Origin: an uncultured Treponema sp.
GTDB taxonomy: Bacteria > Spirochaetota > Spirochaetia > Treponematales > Treponemataceae
Direction: 5' to 3'
NCBI GenBank assembly: GCA_900317625.1
Contig: ONHK01000014.1
Location: forward strand, 1 to 61,562
Length of the DNA stretch: 61,562 nucleotides
Under the pieces are notes generated by a model. That model did not search any database, had not been told where the DNA came from, and worked only from the letters and a program-made list of their open reading frames with translations. The position numbers and the translations under genes were made by a program. Each line of letters opens with the position of its first letter. Positions within the stretch are counted from its first letter, which is position 1. Below are positions 7,308 through 16,227 of this stretch, piece by piece.

Positions 7308-8924
7308 ATGAAAAAAAAGGCGATTCTTTATACATCTAATTTTGAAAAACTTGCAACACTGGCGCAATATTTGGTTCATGATGACTGGGAAATTCTTTCT
7401 GCCGGCGAAACGGCGGAATTTCTTGCGGAAAACAATATTCCTTACACTTTTACAAAACAGCTTGAGCACAACGCAAAGTCCGATGACAGTTTTATAAATC
7501 TTGTTCATTCAGTTTTGGCTGCCGGGCGGAATCTTCTTGCGAGTTCATTTTCAACAGAATCGGTTGTGAATCTTGTTTGTATGAATGTTGAACCGGCCTT
7601 TCACAAGATAAATGATTTTCTTGAAATTGACAAAACTGACAACTGCATTGAATTGAAGGAAATGGCTTTGCTTGCTTCTGCGGCAAAAAATTATATGAAT
7701 GTTGTTGTTCTTTGCGATCCTGCGGATTACCGGGAAGCGATTATCCAGATGAAAAACGACAGCATTTCTGATGAATTCAGGCTTTATCTTGCGTCAAAAG
7801 CGTTGAATCAGGTTGCGGCGTGCAATGCGGCAAATTCTGTTTCAATTTCGGAAGGGCTGAAGGCAAATTCTTTTCCGCCGTATTTTATGGTTCCATTTAA
7901 ATTTGTGGGGAAACTTCATCATGGCTCGAATGATCATCAGAACGCTTATCTTTATTCCTTGAATGATCAGGTTGGCGCGCTCTCCGGAATGAAAAAAATC
8001 CAGGGAAAAGAAATGAATCTTAATCTTTACGAAAATTGTTTTGCCGCCTGGAAAGCAATCAGCATTTTTACAAGAATTTTAAAAAGTCCTTTCACGGTGG
8101 ATAGCGTTGACTGTAACAATTATCCGTTTACAACCCAATTTACGCCGGCGGCGAGTTCAGTTTTTACAATCGGAATAAAAAATTCAAATCCGATTGGAGC
8201 GGCTTTGGGCGGAACACTTTTGGAATCTTTCAGAAAAACTTATTCCTGCGAGCCAGATTCTTTTAAAGGTTCAACTTTTGGATGCAGTTCAGTTGTTGAT
8301 GAGGAAGCTGCGCGTGAACTTGTAAAAATTGATTTCCGTGCGATTATTGCCCCGGATTTTACAAAAGAGGCAAAGGAGATTTTTTCAGAGAAAAAAGATA
8401 TGCGGCTTGTGATTGCGTCGCGTTTTATAAGCGATTATTACGAGATGGCAACGATTGACGGCGGATTTATGCTTCAGGAGCCGGATTCAAAAATGTTCAC
8501 AAAACTTAGTGTTGTTACTCAAAAACGTCCGACCCAGGCGCAGGTTGACTCAATGGCTTTTGGAATGTTGGTTGCAATGACATGCAAGTCTGATGCGGCT
8601 GTTGTTGTGAATGATTTTTCCGCGGTGGGAATTTCTGCCGGAAACACGAGCCGAAAAAGGGCGGTGCGCTATGCTCTTCAAGATGCCGGTGAATATTTTG
8701 AAAATAACCAGAATAATAATCTAATATGTAAAGACCGAAATTCCGAAATATTAATAAGTGATTCAGTCATTTATTTTGACGAATATGCAAAAAAACTTGC
8801 GGATGTTGGAATCAAGGCAATAATCCAGACCGGCGGCGTTGAATGCGATGCAGAATTCATCCAGTATTGCAACGACCACGACATCTCAATGATTTTTACC
8901 GGAATCCAGCACTTGTCAGTTTGA
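7308..8924 (+). CDS. purH: degenerate PurH homologue (AICAR transformylase/IMP cyclohydrolase family)
   Basis: A 538-residue relative of bifunctional PurH, which makes FAICAR and IMP in purine synthesis. Family landmarks that survive: the N-terminal synthase-like fold (LYTSNFEKL...ILSAGET), HHGSNDHQ for the usual YGENPHQ, QKRPTQAQ, and the C-terminal GIKAIIQTGG...MIFTGIQH. Two key sites are gone. The N-terminal cyclohydrolase signature (normally GRVKTLHP) is absent, and the transformylase KHxNP motif reads K291-N-S-N-P, replacing the catalytic His. No other purine genes are nearby. I infer a protein that has lost or changed activity. Start chosen at MKKKAILYTS; the frame extends upstream into the divergent methylase without a binding site. 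Confidence 0.8.
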   Translation: MKKKAILYTSNFEKLATLAQYLVHDDWEILSAGETAEFLAENNIPYTFTKQLEHNAKSDDSFINLVHSVLAAGRNLLASSFSTESVVNLVCMNVEPAFHKINDFLEIDKTDNCIELKEMALLASAAKNYMNVVVLCDPADYREAIIQMKNDSISDEFRLYLASKALNQVAACNAANSVSISEGLKANSFPPYFMVPFKFVGKLHHGSNDHQNAYLYSLNDQVGALSGMKKIQGKEMNLNLYENCFAAWKAISIFTRILKSPFTVDSVDCNNYPFTTQFTPAASSVFTIGIKNSNPIGAALGGTLLESFRKTYSCEPDSFKGSTFGCSSVVDEEAARELVKIDFRAIIAPDFTKEAKEIFSEKKDMRLVIASRFISDYYEMATIDGGFMLQEPDSKMFTKLSVVTQKRPTQAQVDSMAFGMLVAMTCKSDAAVVVNDFSAVGISAGNTSRKRAVRYALQDAGEYFENNQNNNLICKDRNSEILISDSVIYFDEYAKKLADVGIKAIIQTGGVECDAEFIQYCNDHDISMIFTGIQHLSV

Positions 8925-8935
8925 GCTTAACAGAG

Positions 8936-9132
8936 TGAATGTTGAATTTTTAAGGAAATGGATAAAAGCGTAAGCGGATTTACAATTTGTGAAGACTTTG
9001 TGCGATTGAATTTATAAAAGTTGCGAAGCAACCCGAATCAATACAAGCGAAGCGCGAGCACAACCGTCTGGAGCAAATTGGAAAGCCGCTGAAAGCTTTT
9101 TTTCACAATCCCTAAAAAAAATTCACCATTCA
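8936..9132. mobile_element. MITE-like inverted-repeat element, family A copy 2
   Basis: About 197 bp bounded by TGAATGTTGAATTTTT and AAAAATTCACCATTCA (one mismatch as an inverted repeat). The interior has the family box ACAATTTGTGAAGACTTTG, then GCGAAGCGCGAGC and ACCGTCTGGAGCAAATTG, in reverse orientation to copies 1 and 3. It fills nearly the whole gap between the purH-like gene and mraY. Confidence 0.75.
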
Positions 9133-9158
9133 GAATAAAAAATATTACTGAGGATTTT

Positions 9159-10229
9159 ATGCTTTATTATCTTGGTGCGTATCTTCAAAACTTTTTTGGA
9201 CCGGCACGATTGCTTCAGTCTTATGCGGTTTTGATAATTCTTTCTTTATATAGCGGCTTTTTTCTTATGTACAAATTTCTTCCGAAATTTTACAACATTC
9301 TTCCTCATGACCGTGGCCGGGAATTTACATTGACCGCGGAAGCCGCAAAAGGAAAACCGACTGGAGCTGGCGTTGTTTTTATTACAACTTTTGTGCTTTT
9401 GTGCCTTGTTTTTGTTCCGATGGGCTGGGCGCAAGGCGGAATTCTTTTGCTCACATGGATTACAATGCTCACAGGATTTTTGGATGATAAGAGCATTTCA
9501 AGCTGGGGTGAATATTTAAAAGGCGCGCTGGATTTAATCATCAGTATTGCGGCTTCGATTCTTTTGTATTATGTTGCAAAAACTCAGTCTGCTGATGGAA
9601 CTGTTTACTTCTGGCTTCCGTTTGTTTCTCATCTTATTGCGGTTCATCCTGTTGTTTATATTCTGATTGGCGTGATCCTTTTGTGGGCTTCTATAAATAC
9701 AACAAATTGCACAGACGGTGTTGACGGTTTGAGCGGAACTTTGGTTCTGATTGCGCTGATTACAATGGGAATAATTTTTTACTTTATTCTTGGTCATATT
9801 GATATTTCAAAATATCTTCTTGTTCCAAATCTTGCGGATGGTGCTAAATGGGCTGTGATGGCTTTTGCGCTTGCCGGTGTTCTTACAGGATATTTGTGGC
9901 ACAATGCTTATCCGAGCCACGTTCTGATGGGCGATGCGGGAAGCCGTGCGCTTGGATTTTTTATCGGTTGCGCAATTCTTATAAGTGGAAATCCGCTTTT
10001 GTGCCTTGCGACTTCCACAATTATCTTCTTGAATGGTGGAATGGGGCTTGTAAAAGTTTTTCTGCTTCGGTTCTTTAATATAAAGATTTTTGAAAATATC
10101 CGCTTTCCGCTGCACGACCACATGAGAAAGAACAGAGGCTGGTCCGCAACCCAAGTTCTTTTAAAATTCATGATTATGCAGCTTTTGATTACGGTTGCAG
10201 TAATCGGGCTTTTCTTTAAAGTCCGATAA
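9159..10229 (+). CDS. mraY: phospho-N-acetylmuramoyl-pentapeptide transferase
   Basis: Transfers phospho-MurNAc-pentapeptide from UDP to undecaprenyl phosphate, making lipid I at the inner membrane for peptidoglycan. The 356-residue product has about ten membrane segments and the family's cytoplasmic motifs: the double Asp in FLDDK (~109-110), NTTNCTDGVDGL (~179-190), the catalytic-loop MGDAGSRALG (~257-266) and the HDH of FPLHDHM (~319-321). The start is behind GAGGATTTT. It stands alone rather than in a dcw cluster; murJ lies 21 kb away. Confidence 0.92.
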   Translation: MLYYLGAYLQNFFGPARLLQSYAVLIILSLYSGFFLMYKFLPKFYNILPHDRGREFTLTAEAAKGKPTGAGVVFITTFVLLCLVFVPMGWAQGGILLLTWITMLTGFLDDKSISSWGEYLKGALDLIISIAASILLYYVAKTQSADGTVYFWLPFVSHLIAVHPVVYILIGVILLWASINTTNCTDGVDGLSGTLVLIALITMGIIFYFILGHIDISKYLLVPNLADGAKWAVMAFALAGVLTGYLWHNAYPSHVLMGDAGSRALGFFIGCAILISGNPLLCLATSTIIFLNGGMGLVKVFLLRFFNIKIFENIRFPLHDHMRKNRGWSATQVLLKFMIMQLLITVAVIGLFFKVR

Positions 10230-10257
10230 AAACTTCTGCAAAAAGCCGGAAATTCGC

Positions 10258-11496
10258 TTATTCCTGGCAGAAAAGTTCCGCCAGGGTGAGCGCGTCTTTT
10301 ACAATATTTTCAACAATACAATATTCGTTTGGCATATGGGCAAGTTCGTCCATGGTGCTCCAGACAACGCAATTCATTCCTTCGCGTCTAAGTTCTGCGC
10401 CTACAGTTCCACCGCCAATTCCAATTGTTCTTGCCTTGATTCCGTGAACTGCGCGGATTGCTTCTTTTAATTTTGTTACAACTGCAGCATTTTCTGGAGT
10501 TGCGGGACTTTCTGAACTTTGCAGGATTTCATACGAAATTTTTACTTTGTAGAGTTTTTCAGTTTCGGCGATTTGTTTTTCAGTCTCTTTTAAAACTTCT
10601 GCGATTGTATAGCAAGGGAGAATACGGCAATCCATGCAGAATGTGTCTTCTCCTGGAATTATGTTTACACCTTCAACATTTGCAAAGCGCATTGTAGGCT
10701 GAAAAGTTGAATAATCCGGTGAAAAAAGTGAATCTCTTCTATTAAAAGTGTTCTGCATTGCATTCAGGCGGATGCTAAGATCACAGGCGGCAAGGCAGGC
10801 GTTGTTTCCTTGGTCTGGACGCGAACCGTGGCATTGCTTTCCTTTTACAGTGAGTTTTAGCCAAAGAATATTTTTTTCGGCAATTTCAATTGTCTCACCG
10901 TTTTTGTCGCCACCGTCCGGAATAAGATAAATATCATTTTTATGGAAAATTTTGGTATTGTGCAAAAGCCAAATCATTCCATAGGCAGAACCGACTTCCT
11001 CGTCCGCCATAAAAAGAAGTTTTACCGTATGCGCAGGTTTTACATTTTTTTTGATAAATGAAAGTCCGGCGAAAACGCCAGAAACAAGTCCTTGCTGGTT
11101 ATCTTCCACACCGCGGCCGTAAATTTTCCCATCTTTTTCTGTAACGTGCCAAGGATCAGTGTTCCACAGTTTTAAATTTCCAACAGGAACAACATCCAAA
11201 TGTGCCATTACCCAAATGCTGTAGTCATCTTTTTCGCCGGGAATTGTAACAACAATATTCGGGCGGATTTTGCTTTCTACCCGCGGATCTGGGGCGTTAA
11301 ATTCCTGGATTTGGGATTCTTTTACACCTTGATTTTTCAGCCATTCAACAAGTGCCTTTGCCTTTTCAGTTTCACCTTGACCACCATTTTCCGGGGCAAG
11401 CGCCGGGTGCGAAGTCAGAAGCGACTCCAACTGAACCATCTGTTCTGTGCTTTCTTTTATATATGAAAATAATTCTGATTTAATTTGTTCGTTCAT
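10258..11496 (-). CDS. M20 family metallopeptidase
   Basis: A 412-residue di-zinc peptidase/deacetylase of the ArgE/DapE/CPG2 superfamily. Metal and catalytic motifs: HLDVVP (~95), GRGVEDNQQG (~125), the general-base pair DEEVG (~160) and IPDGGD (~190), with the last ligand in LAHMPNEYC near the C-terminus. An inserted dimerisation domain follows KGKQCHGSRP. Substrate is uncertain; the sequence resembles Xaa-His-type or succinyl-diaminopimelate enzymes. The start is the Met of MNEQIKSELF because a TATAAT box ends six bases upstream of it; a longer frame exists but runs through that promoter and the GC-rich hairpin block. Confidence 0.88.
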   Translation of the reverse strand: MNEQIKSELFSYIKESTEQMVQLESLLTSHPALAPENGGQGETEKAKALVEWLKNQGVKESQIQEFNAPDPRVESKIRPNIVVTIPGEKDDYSIWVMAHLDVVPVGNLKLWNTDPWHVTEKDGKIYGRGVEDNQQGLVSGVFAGLSFIKKNVKPAHTVKLLFMADEEVGSAYGMIWLLHNTKIFHKNDIYLIPDGGDKNGETIEIAEKNILWLKLTVKGKQCHGSRPDQGNNACLAACDLSIRLNAMQNTFNRRDSLFSPDYSTFQPTMRFANVEGVNIIPGEDTFCMDCRILPCYTIAEVLKETEKQIAETEKLYKVKISYEILQSSESPATPENAAVVTKLKEAIRAVHGIKARTIGIGGGTVGAELRREGMNCVVWSTMDELAHMPNEYCIVENIVKDALTLAELFCQE

Positions 11497-11502
11497 GGTT
11501 TT

Positions 11503-11508
11503 ATTATA
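11503..11508 (-). promoter_or_regulatory. -10 box of the M20 peptidase gene, leaderless arrangement
   Basis: A perfect TATAAT on the minus strand is followed by AAAACC and then the ATG. No Shine-Dalgarno fits between, so the mRNA should start at or next to the initiation codon. A weak -35 (TTAAAA) lies 17 bp upstream. Confidence 0.55.
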
Positions 11509-11544
11509 ATGGATTTGGATTGAATTTTTAAAGTGGAAAAATCT

Positions 11545-11660
11545 GAATCCGCTTGCGCCGTGGTGGAGCGGTTTTGCCGGAGGCAAAAGGATTGGCGCGT
11601 GCGCCAAGACCGAGCGTGAGCGGGCCGCGGAAGTGCGGTTTTCAGGAGTGGCTTGTGTTT
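11545..11660. repeat. GC-rich block of consecutive hairpins
   Basis: The gap between the M20 gene and rnfC holds a GC-rich stretch unlike its surroundings. Perfect hairpins follow one another: TTTTGCCGGAGGCAAAA, then TTGGCGCGTGCGCCAA, then CCGCGG...CCGCACTT-type pairing around 11620-11640. There is no T-run and no open reading frame of note. It looks like a dispersed palindromic repeat or the stem region of a structured RNA; a second copy is not present in this window. Confidence 0.5.
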
Positions 11661-11753
11661 TATGGAGTTCTGTCTAATCCTATGATGGAGGAATTCCGCC
11701 CGTAAAATTAAAAGTTAGCCTAAGCTAATTCAATTCTTTATGCTGTAAAAAAA

Positions 11754-11782
11754 TAGACACGTTTTTTTGCTTATTGTATAAT
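11754..11782 (+). promoter_or_regulatory. promoter of the rnf operon, leaderless
   Basis: TAGACA (11754-11759) and a perfect TATAAT (11777-11782) are separated by exactly 17 bp, close to the sigma-70 optimum. The ATG of rnfC follows seven bases after the -10, where transcription would start, and no ribosome binding site is present. This predicts a leaderless rnf mRNA. Confidence 0.75.
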
Positions 11783-11789
11783 TCATGTT

Positions 11790-13148
11790 ATGAGAAAACT
11801 GCATACTTTTAAAGGTGGCATTCACCCGAAGGAAATGAAGGAACTGAGCAACAAATGCCCGATTACTCCGGCTTTTCCTGCGTCTAAAATGGTAACTATT
11901 CCTGTGACTATGGGCGGTGCTCCGAATAGTCCTGTTGTAAAGGTTGGCGATGTTGTAAAAAAGGGTCAGATTATTGCAACTGGTGAAAAATTTATGAATT
12001 GTCCGGTTCATGCTTCTGTGGCAGGAACTGTAAAGAAAATTGCAAATAATCTTGTTACGGGCAATGGAATGGCGCCTTGCATTGTTATTCAGGCGAATGA
12101 TTCTGGCGAGACTGATTTTATGGAGCCGCTTGATCCGTTTACTTGTGGTCACGATGTGGCTTTGGCAAGAATCAAGGAGGCTGGAATTGTCGGTATGGGC
12201 GGTGCGTCTTTTCCGGCTCATGTAAAGTTGAATCCGCCGGCAGACAAAGATATTGAGTATGTTCTTGTGAACGCTGCGGAATGTGAACCGTATTTGACTT
12301 GCGATGAGCGGACTATGCAGGAAACTCCTGAAAAAGTTATTGATGGTCTTGCGATTGTATTGAATCTTGTTGGTGCAGCTGGAATTATTGCGCTGGAAGA
12401 CAATAAATCTTACATAAAACCGATTCTTGAGGCGGAAATTGAAAAGAAGGACTACGGTGATGATATTTCTGTTTGTCTTGTAAAAACAAAATATCCTCAG
12501 GGTTCTGAAAAATTTATTGTTGAGTCTTGTCTTGGAATTGAAATTCCTAGCGCAAAACTTCCGGCGGATGCTGGTTGTATTATCTGTAACGTTGGAACTG
12601 TATGTGCAATCAGCGATGCGTTCCGCCTTGGGATGCCGTTGATTGAGCGAAGCCTTACGATTTCAGGCGGTGCGGTTGAAAAACCTTGCAATATCCGCGT
12701 GCCGATTGGAACTTTAATCAGCGACTTGATGCCTGAAACTTTTAATTTAAAAGAAGGTGCTGCGGCAAAATGTATTTCTGGCGGTCCGATGATGGGGTTT
12801 GCGATGAGCTCAACTGGATTTCCGGTTGCAAAAGGAACCAGCGGCGTTACATTTCTTACAAAAGAAGAAACTTGCCTTGAAGAGGAAGACCAGTGCATAA
12901 GCTGTGCAAGATGCGCGAGCACTTGTGCAATGCGTTTAAGTCCGGTTATGATGTTGCGCTCTTTAAAAGAAGGAAATGTAGACAAGGCAAAGCGTTTTGG
13001 TCTTATGGACTGCATTGAATGTGGCTGTTGCGCGTTTGTTTGCCCAAGCCACATAAAGATTGTTCAAAGAATAAGGCTTGGTAAAGGAATTGTGCGCATG
13101 AAGATGGCACAGGAAAAAAATAAAACTGAAGGAACGGTAAAAAAATGA
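11790..13148 (+). CDS. rnfC: electron transport complex subunit RnfC
   Basis: The peripheral NADH-facing subunit of the Rnf complex, which couples ferredoxin:NAD oxidoreduction to ion pumping. The 452-residue protein begins with the family's FKGGIHP, contains the flavin/nucleotide-binding region with GMGGASFPAHVKL (~135-147) and VNAAECEPYL (~160), and ends with two [4Fe-4S] motifs, CISCARCASTC (~370) and CIECGCCAFVCP (~410). It is the first gene of rnfCDGEAB, and its stop overlaps the start of rnfD. Confidence 0.95.
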   Translation: MRKLHTFKGGIHPKEMKELSNKCPITPAFPASKMVTIPVTMGGAPNSPVVKVGDVVKKGQIIATGEKFMNCPVHASVAGTVKKIANNLVTGNGMAPCIVIQANDSGETDFMEPLDPFTCGHDVALARIKEAGIVGMGGASFPAHVKLNPPADKDIEYVLVNAAECEPYLTCDERTMQETPEKVIDGLAIVLNLVGAAGIIALEDNKSYIKPILEAEIEKKDYGDDISVCLVKTKYPQGSEKFIVESCLGIEIPSAKLPADAGCIICNVGTVCAISDAFRLGMPLIERSLTISGGAVEKPCNIRVPIGTLISDLMPETFNLKEGAAAKCISGGPMMGFAMSSTGFPVAKGTSGVTFLTKEETCLEEEDQCISCARCASTCAMRLSPVMMLRSLKEGNVDKAKRFGLMDCIECGCCAFVCPSHIKIVQRIRLGKGIVRMKMAQEKNKTEGTVKK

Positions 13149-14299
13149 CAGATATAAAATTCCATATTTCTTCAAGTCCTCATTTTTCACTTGGAAATTC
13201 TACTCAAAAAATTATGGCTTGTGTTCTGGTGGCTCTTCTTCCGGAAGTTATTGCTGGAACTGTATTTTTTGGGTTCAGGGCTTTGGCAGTTGTGCTTTTT
13301 AGCGTTTTAGGCTGCGTGTTTTTTGAGGCGCTTTTTCAGAAAATCACCGGGCAGAAAATCGTTGTGGCAAATCTTTCGGCGGCGGTAAGTGGGGTTATGC
13401 TTGCGCTGGTTTTGCCTTCTACAGTTCCGTTCTGGATGGTTCTTGTTGGTGATTTTATTGCCATGGTAATTGCAAAAGGGCTTTTTGGCGGAATCGGAAG
13501 TAATGTTTTTAATCCGGCTTTGACTGGCCGCGCGTTCCTGTTCATAAGTTTTCCGGCTGCGATTGGAGCTACTTGGTTTGATCCTAATCTTGTTCCGCGG
13601 ATTTTTAGGGAACTTGCAGAAAAAGGTCTTACTGCTGAACAGATTGACGCAATGTCTCAGGCTACAAAATGGGATGGAATCACTTCTGCAACTGCATTGA
13701 GCCAGATTAAGGCTGGAACTCTTGAAAATTTTGACTTTTTGCAGTTTTTTGTTGGAAACCGCGCAGGTTGTATCGGTGAAACTTCAATCCTTTTGATTTT
13801 GATTTCTTTCGTTTTTCTTTTGGTTACAAAAATCATTGACTGGCGTGCTCCGCTTGCGATGGTTGGAACTGTTGTTGTCTGCACATTTTTTGCAGGAATT
13901 TCAGCAGGATTTTCTTCCGCGGTTGCAGATGTTGGAATCGCGCTTCTTACTGGTGGCTTGATTTTTGGCGCAACATTTATGATTACAGATTATGCGACCG
14001 CTCCTGTTACAAAACCTGGAAGACTGATTTTTGGTGCTGGTGCCGGACTTATAACATTCTTGGTGAGAAAATTCGGTGGCTACCCGGAAGGCGTTATGTT
14101 CAGCATTTTGATTATGAATGCTGTTGTTCCGTTCCTTAACAATGTTACAGGAAGAATGTATGGCTATGGAAAAAAAGGTCATCGTCGCCCGGAATCAGCA
14201 AAAATAAATATGGAATTTGACTTGAATTCCGCAAAAGAACGAAAAATTGAGATTTCTGCTGATTCAGAGGCAACATCAGATGGAGGCAAGAATGACTAG
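13145..14299 (+). CDS. rnfD: electron transport complex subunit RnfD
   Basis: Integral membrane subunit (384 residues, about eight to ten membrane helices) carrying covalent FMN. The flavinylation motif is visible as D177-G-I-T-S-A-T183, with Thr183 the predicted attachment residue. Conserved GxNxFNPA is seen in FGGIGSNVFNPALTGRA. The start ATG overlaps the rnfC stop by four bases, and the stop overlaps the rnfG start, so translation is coupled along the operon. Confidence 0.94.
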   Translation: MTDIKFHISSSPHFSLGNSTQKIMACVLVALLPEVIAGTVFFGFRALAVVLFSVLGCVFFEALFQKITGQKIVVANLSAAVSGVMLALVLPSTVPFWMVLVGDFIAMVIAKGLFGGIGSNVFNPALTGRAFLFISFPAAIGATWFDPNLVPRIFRELAEKGLTAEQIDAMSQATKWDGITSATALSQIKAGTLENFDFLQFFVGNRAGCIGETSILLILISFVFLLVTKIIDWRAPLAMVGTVVVCTFFAGISAGFSSAVADVGIALLTGGLIFGATFMITDYATAPVTKPGRLIFGAGAGLITFLVRKFGGYPEGVMFSILIMNAVVPFLNNVTGRMYGYGKKGHRRPESAKINMEFDLNSAKERKIEISADSEATSDGGKND

Positions 14300-14903
14300 C
14301 TCAAAAAATGATGATTCAATTTTCAGCATGATAAAACTTGGCATTACACTTGCCCTTTACGCGGTTGTTTCATGCACGGTTCTTGCAGTTGTAAATAACT
14401 TTACGGCTCCAAAAATTGAACAGAACCAGATGGCAAAAGTTAACAAGGCGATGGAATCGTTTTTTTCTGGAGAAGGATATTCTTTTGCGCAAAAAACTGA
14501 TTATGAGCCAAAAAATGTTGGTTCAATCAAGATTGAAAGTCTGATTATTGCTGAAAAAGACGGAAAAATTGCCGGCGGTGCGGCTCAGGTTTCTGGTCCT
14601 ACTTATGATACTGCGACTCTTATTGTTGGAATGGCTGCAGACGGCACAATCAAGGGCGTTCAGTTTTTAAAAAATACGGATTCGCCAGGATTCGGGTTAA
14701 AAGCCAGCGATTCAACTTTTAAATTGCCAAACGGAAAAACTTTCTACGGTCAGTTTGAAGGAAAAAACGCAAAAGACGGTTTTGAAAAGGACAAAAATTT
14801 TGACGCAATTTCTGGCGCTACAATCACAAGCAATGGTGTTGCAAATTTGTTAAAAGCCGGCACAGAAACTTTGCTTTCATATATTGGAGGTAAGGATGAA
14901 TAA
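14292..14903 (+). CDS. rnfG: electron transport complex subunit RnfG
   Basis: A 203-residue protein with one N-terminal membrane helix (~10-35) and a periplasmic FMN-binding domain. The covalent flavin site is SGAT at 174-177, with Thr177 the attachment residue; it is preceded by the family's GF-type DSPGFGLKA segment. The start is the ATG behind GGAGGCAAGA, overlapping the rnfD stop by eight bases. A longer frame inside rnfD has no such site. Confidence 0.93.
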   Translation: MTSSKNDDSIFSMIKLGITLALYAVVSCTVLAVVNNFTAPKIEQNQMAKVNKAMESFFSGEGYSFAQKTDYEPKNVGSIKIESLIIAEKDGKIAGGAAQVSGPTYDTATLIVGMAADGTIKGVQFLKNTDSPGFGLKASDSTFKLPNGKTFYGQFEGKNAKDGFEKDKNFDAISGATITSNGVANLLKAGTETLLSYIGGKDE

Positions 14904-15618
14904 GCCTCTTCAGATTTTTACAAACGGATTTATAAAAGAAAATCCGCTTTTGGTGTTGAATATTGGTTTGTGCTCTTCTTTGGGAGTTACAACGAGCATT
15001 TTCAATGGTCTTGGAATGGGAATGGGAATGTTGTTCGTTCTTGTTATGAGCGAAATTGTAATCAGTATCTTTAGGAAATTTATTCCTTCTGCAATAAGAC
15101 TTCCTGTTTTTATTATCATTATTGCGGCTTTTACAACGATTGTTCAGCTTGTTCTTAATGCTTATGTTGAATCGCTTTACGAGGCACTTGGCGTTTTTCT
15201 TCCATTAATTGTTGTAAACTGTATTATCATGGGGCGCGTTGAGGCGTTTGCTTCAAAAAATAATGTTGGAAATTCAATTTTGGATGCGCTTGGAATGGGG
15301 CTTGGCTACACAATCGTTCTTGTTCTGATTGCGTTTTTCCGAGAGTTGCTTGGCGGCGGAACTTTGATGGCAGGAACTCCGCTGATGGTTACAGTAATTC
15401 CAGAAGCATATAGAATCGGCGTTTTTAACAGCGCACCAGGCGGATTCTTGGTATTTGGATTTTTAGGTGCGCTTGTTCAGTTTGGAAAATATGTTTCTGC
15501 AAAGAAAAACGGTAAAAAACTAGAGGAAGCAAAAGTCGAGGACTGCACTGACTGTTCATGCTGTTCTTCTGCGTGTGGCACAAAATCTGCTGAAACAGAT
15601 AAAACTGGAGGCAAATAA
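14896..15618 (+). CDS. rnfE: electron transport complex subunit RnfE, with extra Cys-rich tail
   Basis: A six-helix membrane subunit (240 residues) paralogous to RnfA; the two form the symmetric core that holds an iron-sulfur centre. Family motifs include NPLLVLNIGLCSSLGVT with its core cysteine near residue 27 and IVVNCIIMGRVEAFA near 105. After the last helix a ~40-residue hydrophilic tail carries five clustered cysteines (DCTDCSCCSSACG, ~217-229), which I do not know from typical RnfE. Start behind GGAGGTAAGG; its stop overlaps the rnfA ATG. Confidence 0.92.
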   Translation: MNKPLQIFTNGFIKENPLLVLNIGLCSSLGVTTSIFNGLGMGMGMLFVLVMSEIVISIFRKFIPSAIRLPVFIIIIAAFTTIVQLVLNAYVESLYEALGVFLPLIVVNCIIMGRVEAFASKNNVGNSILDALGMGLGYTIVLVLIAFFRELLGGGTLMAGTPLMVTVIPEAYRIGVFNSAPGGFLVFGFLGALVQFGKYVSAKKNGKKLEEAKVEDCTDCSCCSSACGTKSAETDKTGGK

Positions 15619-16196
15619 TGCTTGATTTGATTAAACTTTTTTTGAAATCTGCAATTGTTGATAACGTTGTTTTTATTCAATATCTTGCAATTTGTCCTTT
15701 TATCGGAATGACCAGCGAAACAGATAAGGCTGCCGGAATGGGAATTGCGACTTCGTTTGTTATTGTTCTTGCGACTGCTGTAACTTGGCCGATTTACAAG
15801 CTTGTTATGGTTCCGCTTGGGCTTCAGTTTCTTCAGACTTTGTTTTTCATTCTTGTGATTGCATCGTTGGTTCAGCTTGTGGAATTTTTCCTGAAAAAAT
15901 CAATTCCTTCATTATATAAGTCAATGGGCGTTTATCTGGCTCTTATAACAACGAACTGTGCTGTTCTTGGTGTAACAATCAACTGTATTGGAAAAGATTA
16001 CGGTTATGTTCAGAGCTTGGTTTACGCTTTGGGAACTGCCGCCGGATTCTTGTTGAGCATGGTAATTATGTCTGGTGTTCGTTCAAGGTTGAAGACAGCG
16101 AATGTTCCGCAGAGTTTTAAAGGAACTCCGATTTTATACGTGGCAGCTGGACTTCTTTCGCTGGCATTCATGGGCTTTAAAGGATTGATTAAATAA
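15618..16196 (+). CDS. rnfA: electron transport complex subunit RnfA
   Basis: A 192-residue protein with six membrane helices. The conserved cysteine motifs AICPFIGMTSE (~25-36) and TTNCAVLGVTI (~112-122) provide ligands of the intramembrane iron-sulfur centre shared with RnfE. Start codon overlaps the rnfE stop by one base and is preceded by GGAGGCAAAT. Confidence 0.94.
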   Translation: MLDLIKLFLKSAIVDNVVFIQYLAICPFIGMTSETDKAAGMGIATSFVIVLATAVTWPIYKLVMVPLGLQFLQTLFFILVIASLVQLVEFFLKKSIPSLYKSMGVYLALITTNCAVLGVTINCIGKDYGYVQSLVYALGTAAGFLLSMVIMSGVRSRLKTANVPQSFKGTPILYVAAGLLSLAFMGFKGLIK

Positions 16197-16227
16197 CTGA
16201 AAAAATCAGGAAATCAAAGGTAGAAAT

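Noticed and set aside
11497..11607. longer M20 peptidase start
   Set aside because: The extended frame crosses the GC-rich hairpins and the TATAAT promoter and gives a Pro/His-rich N-terminus unlike the family.
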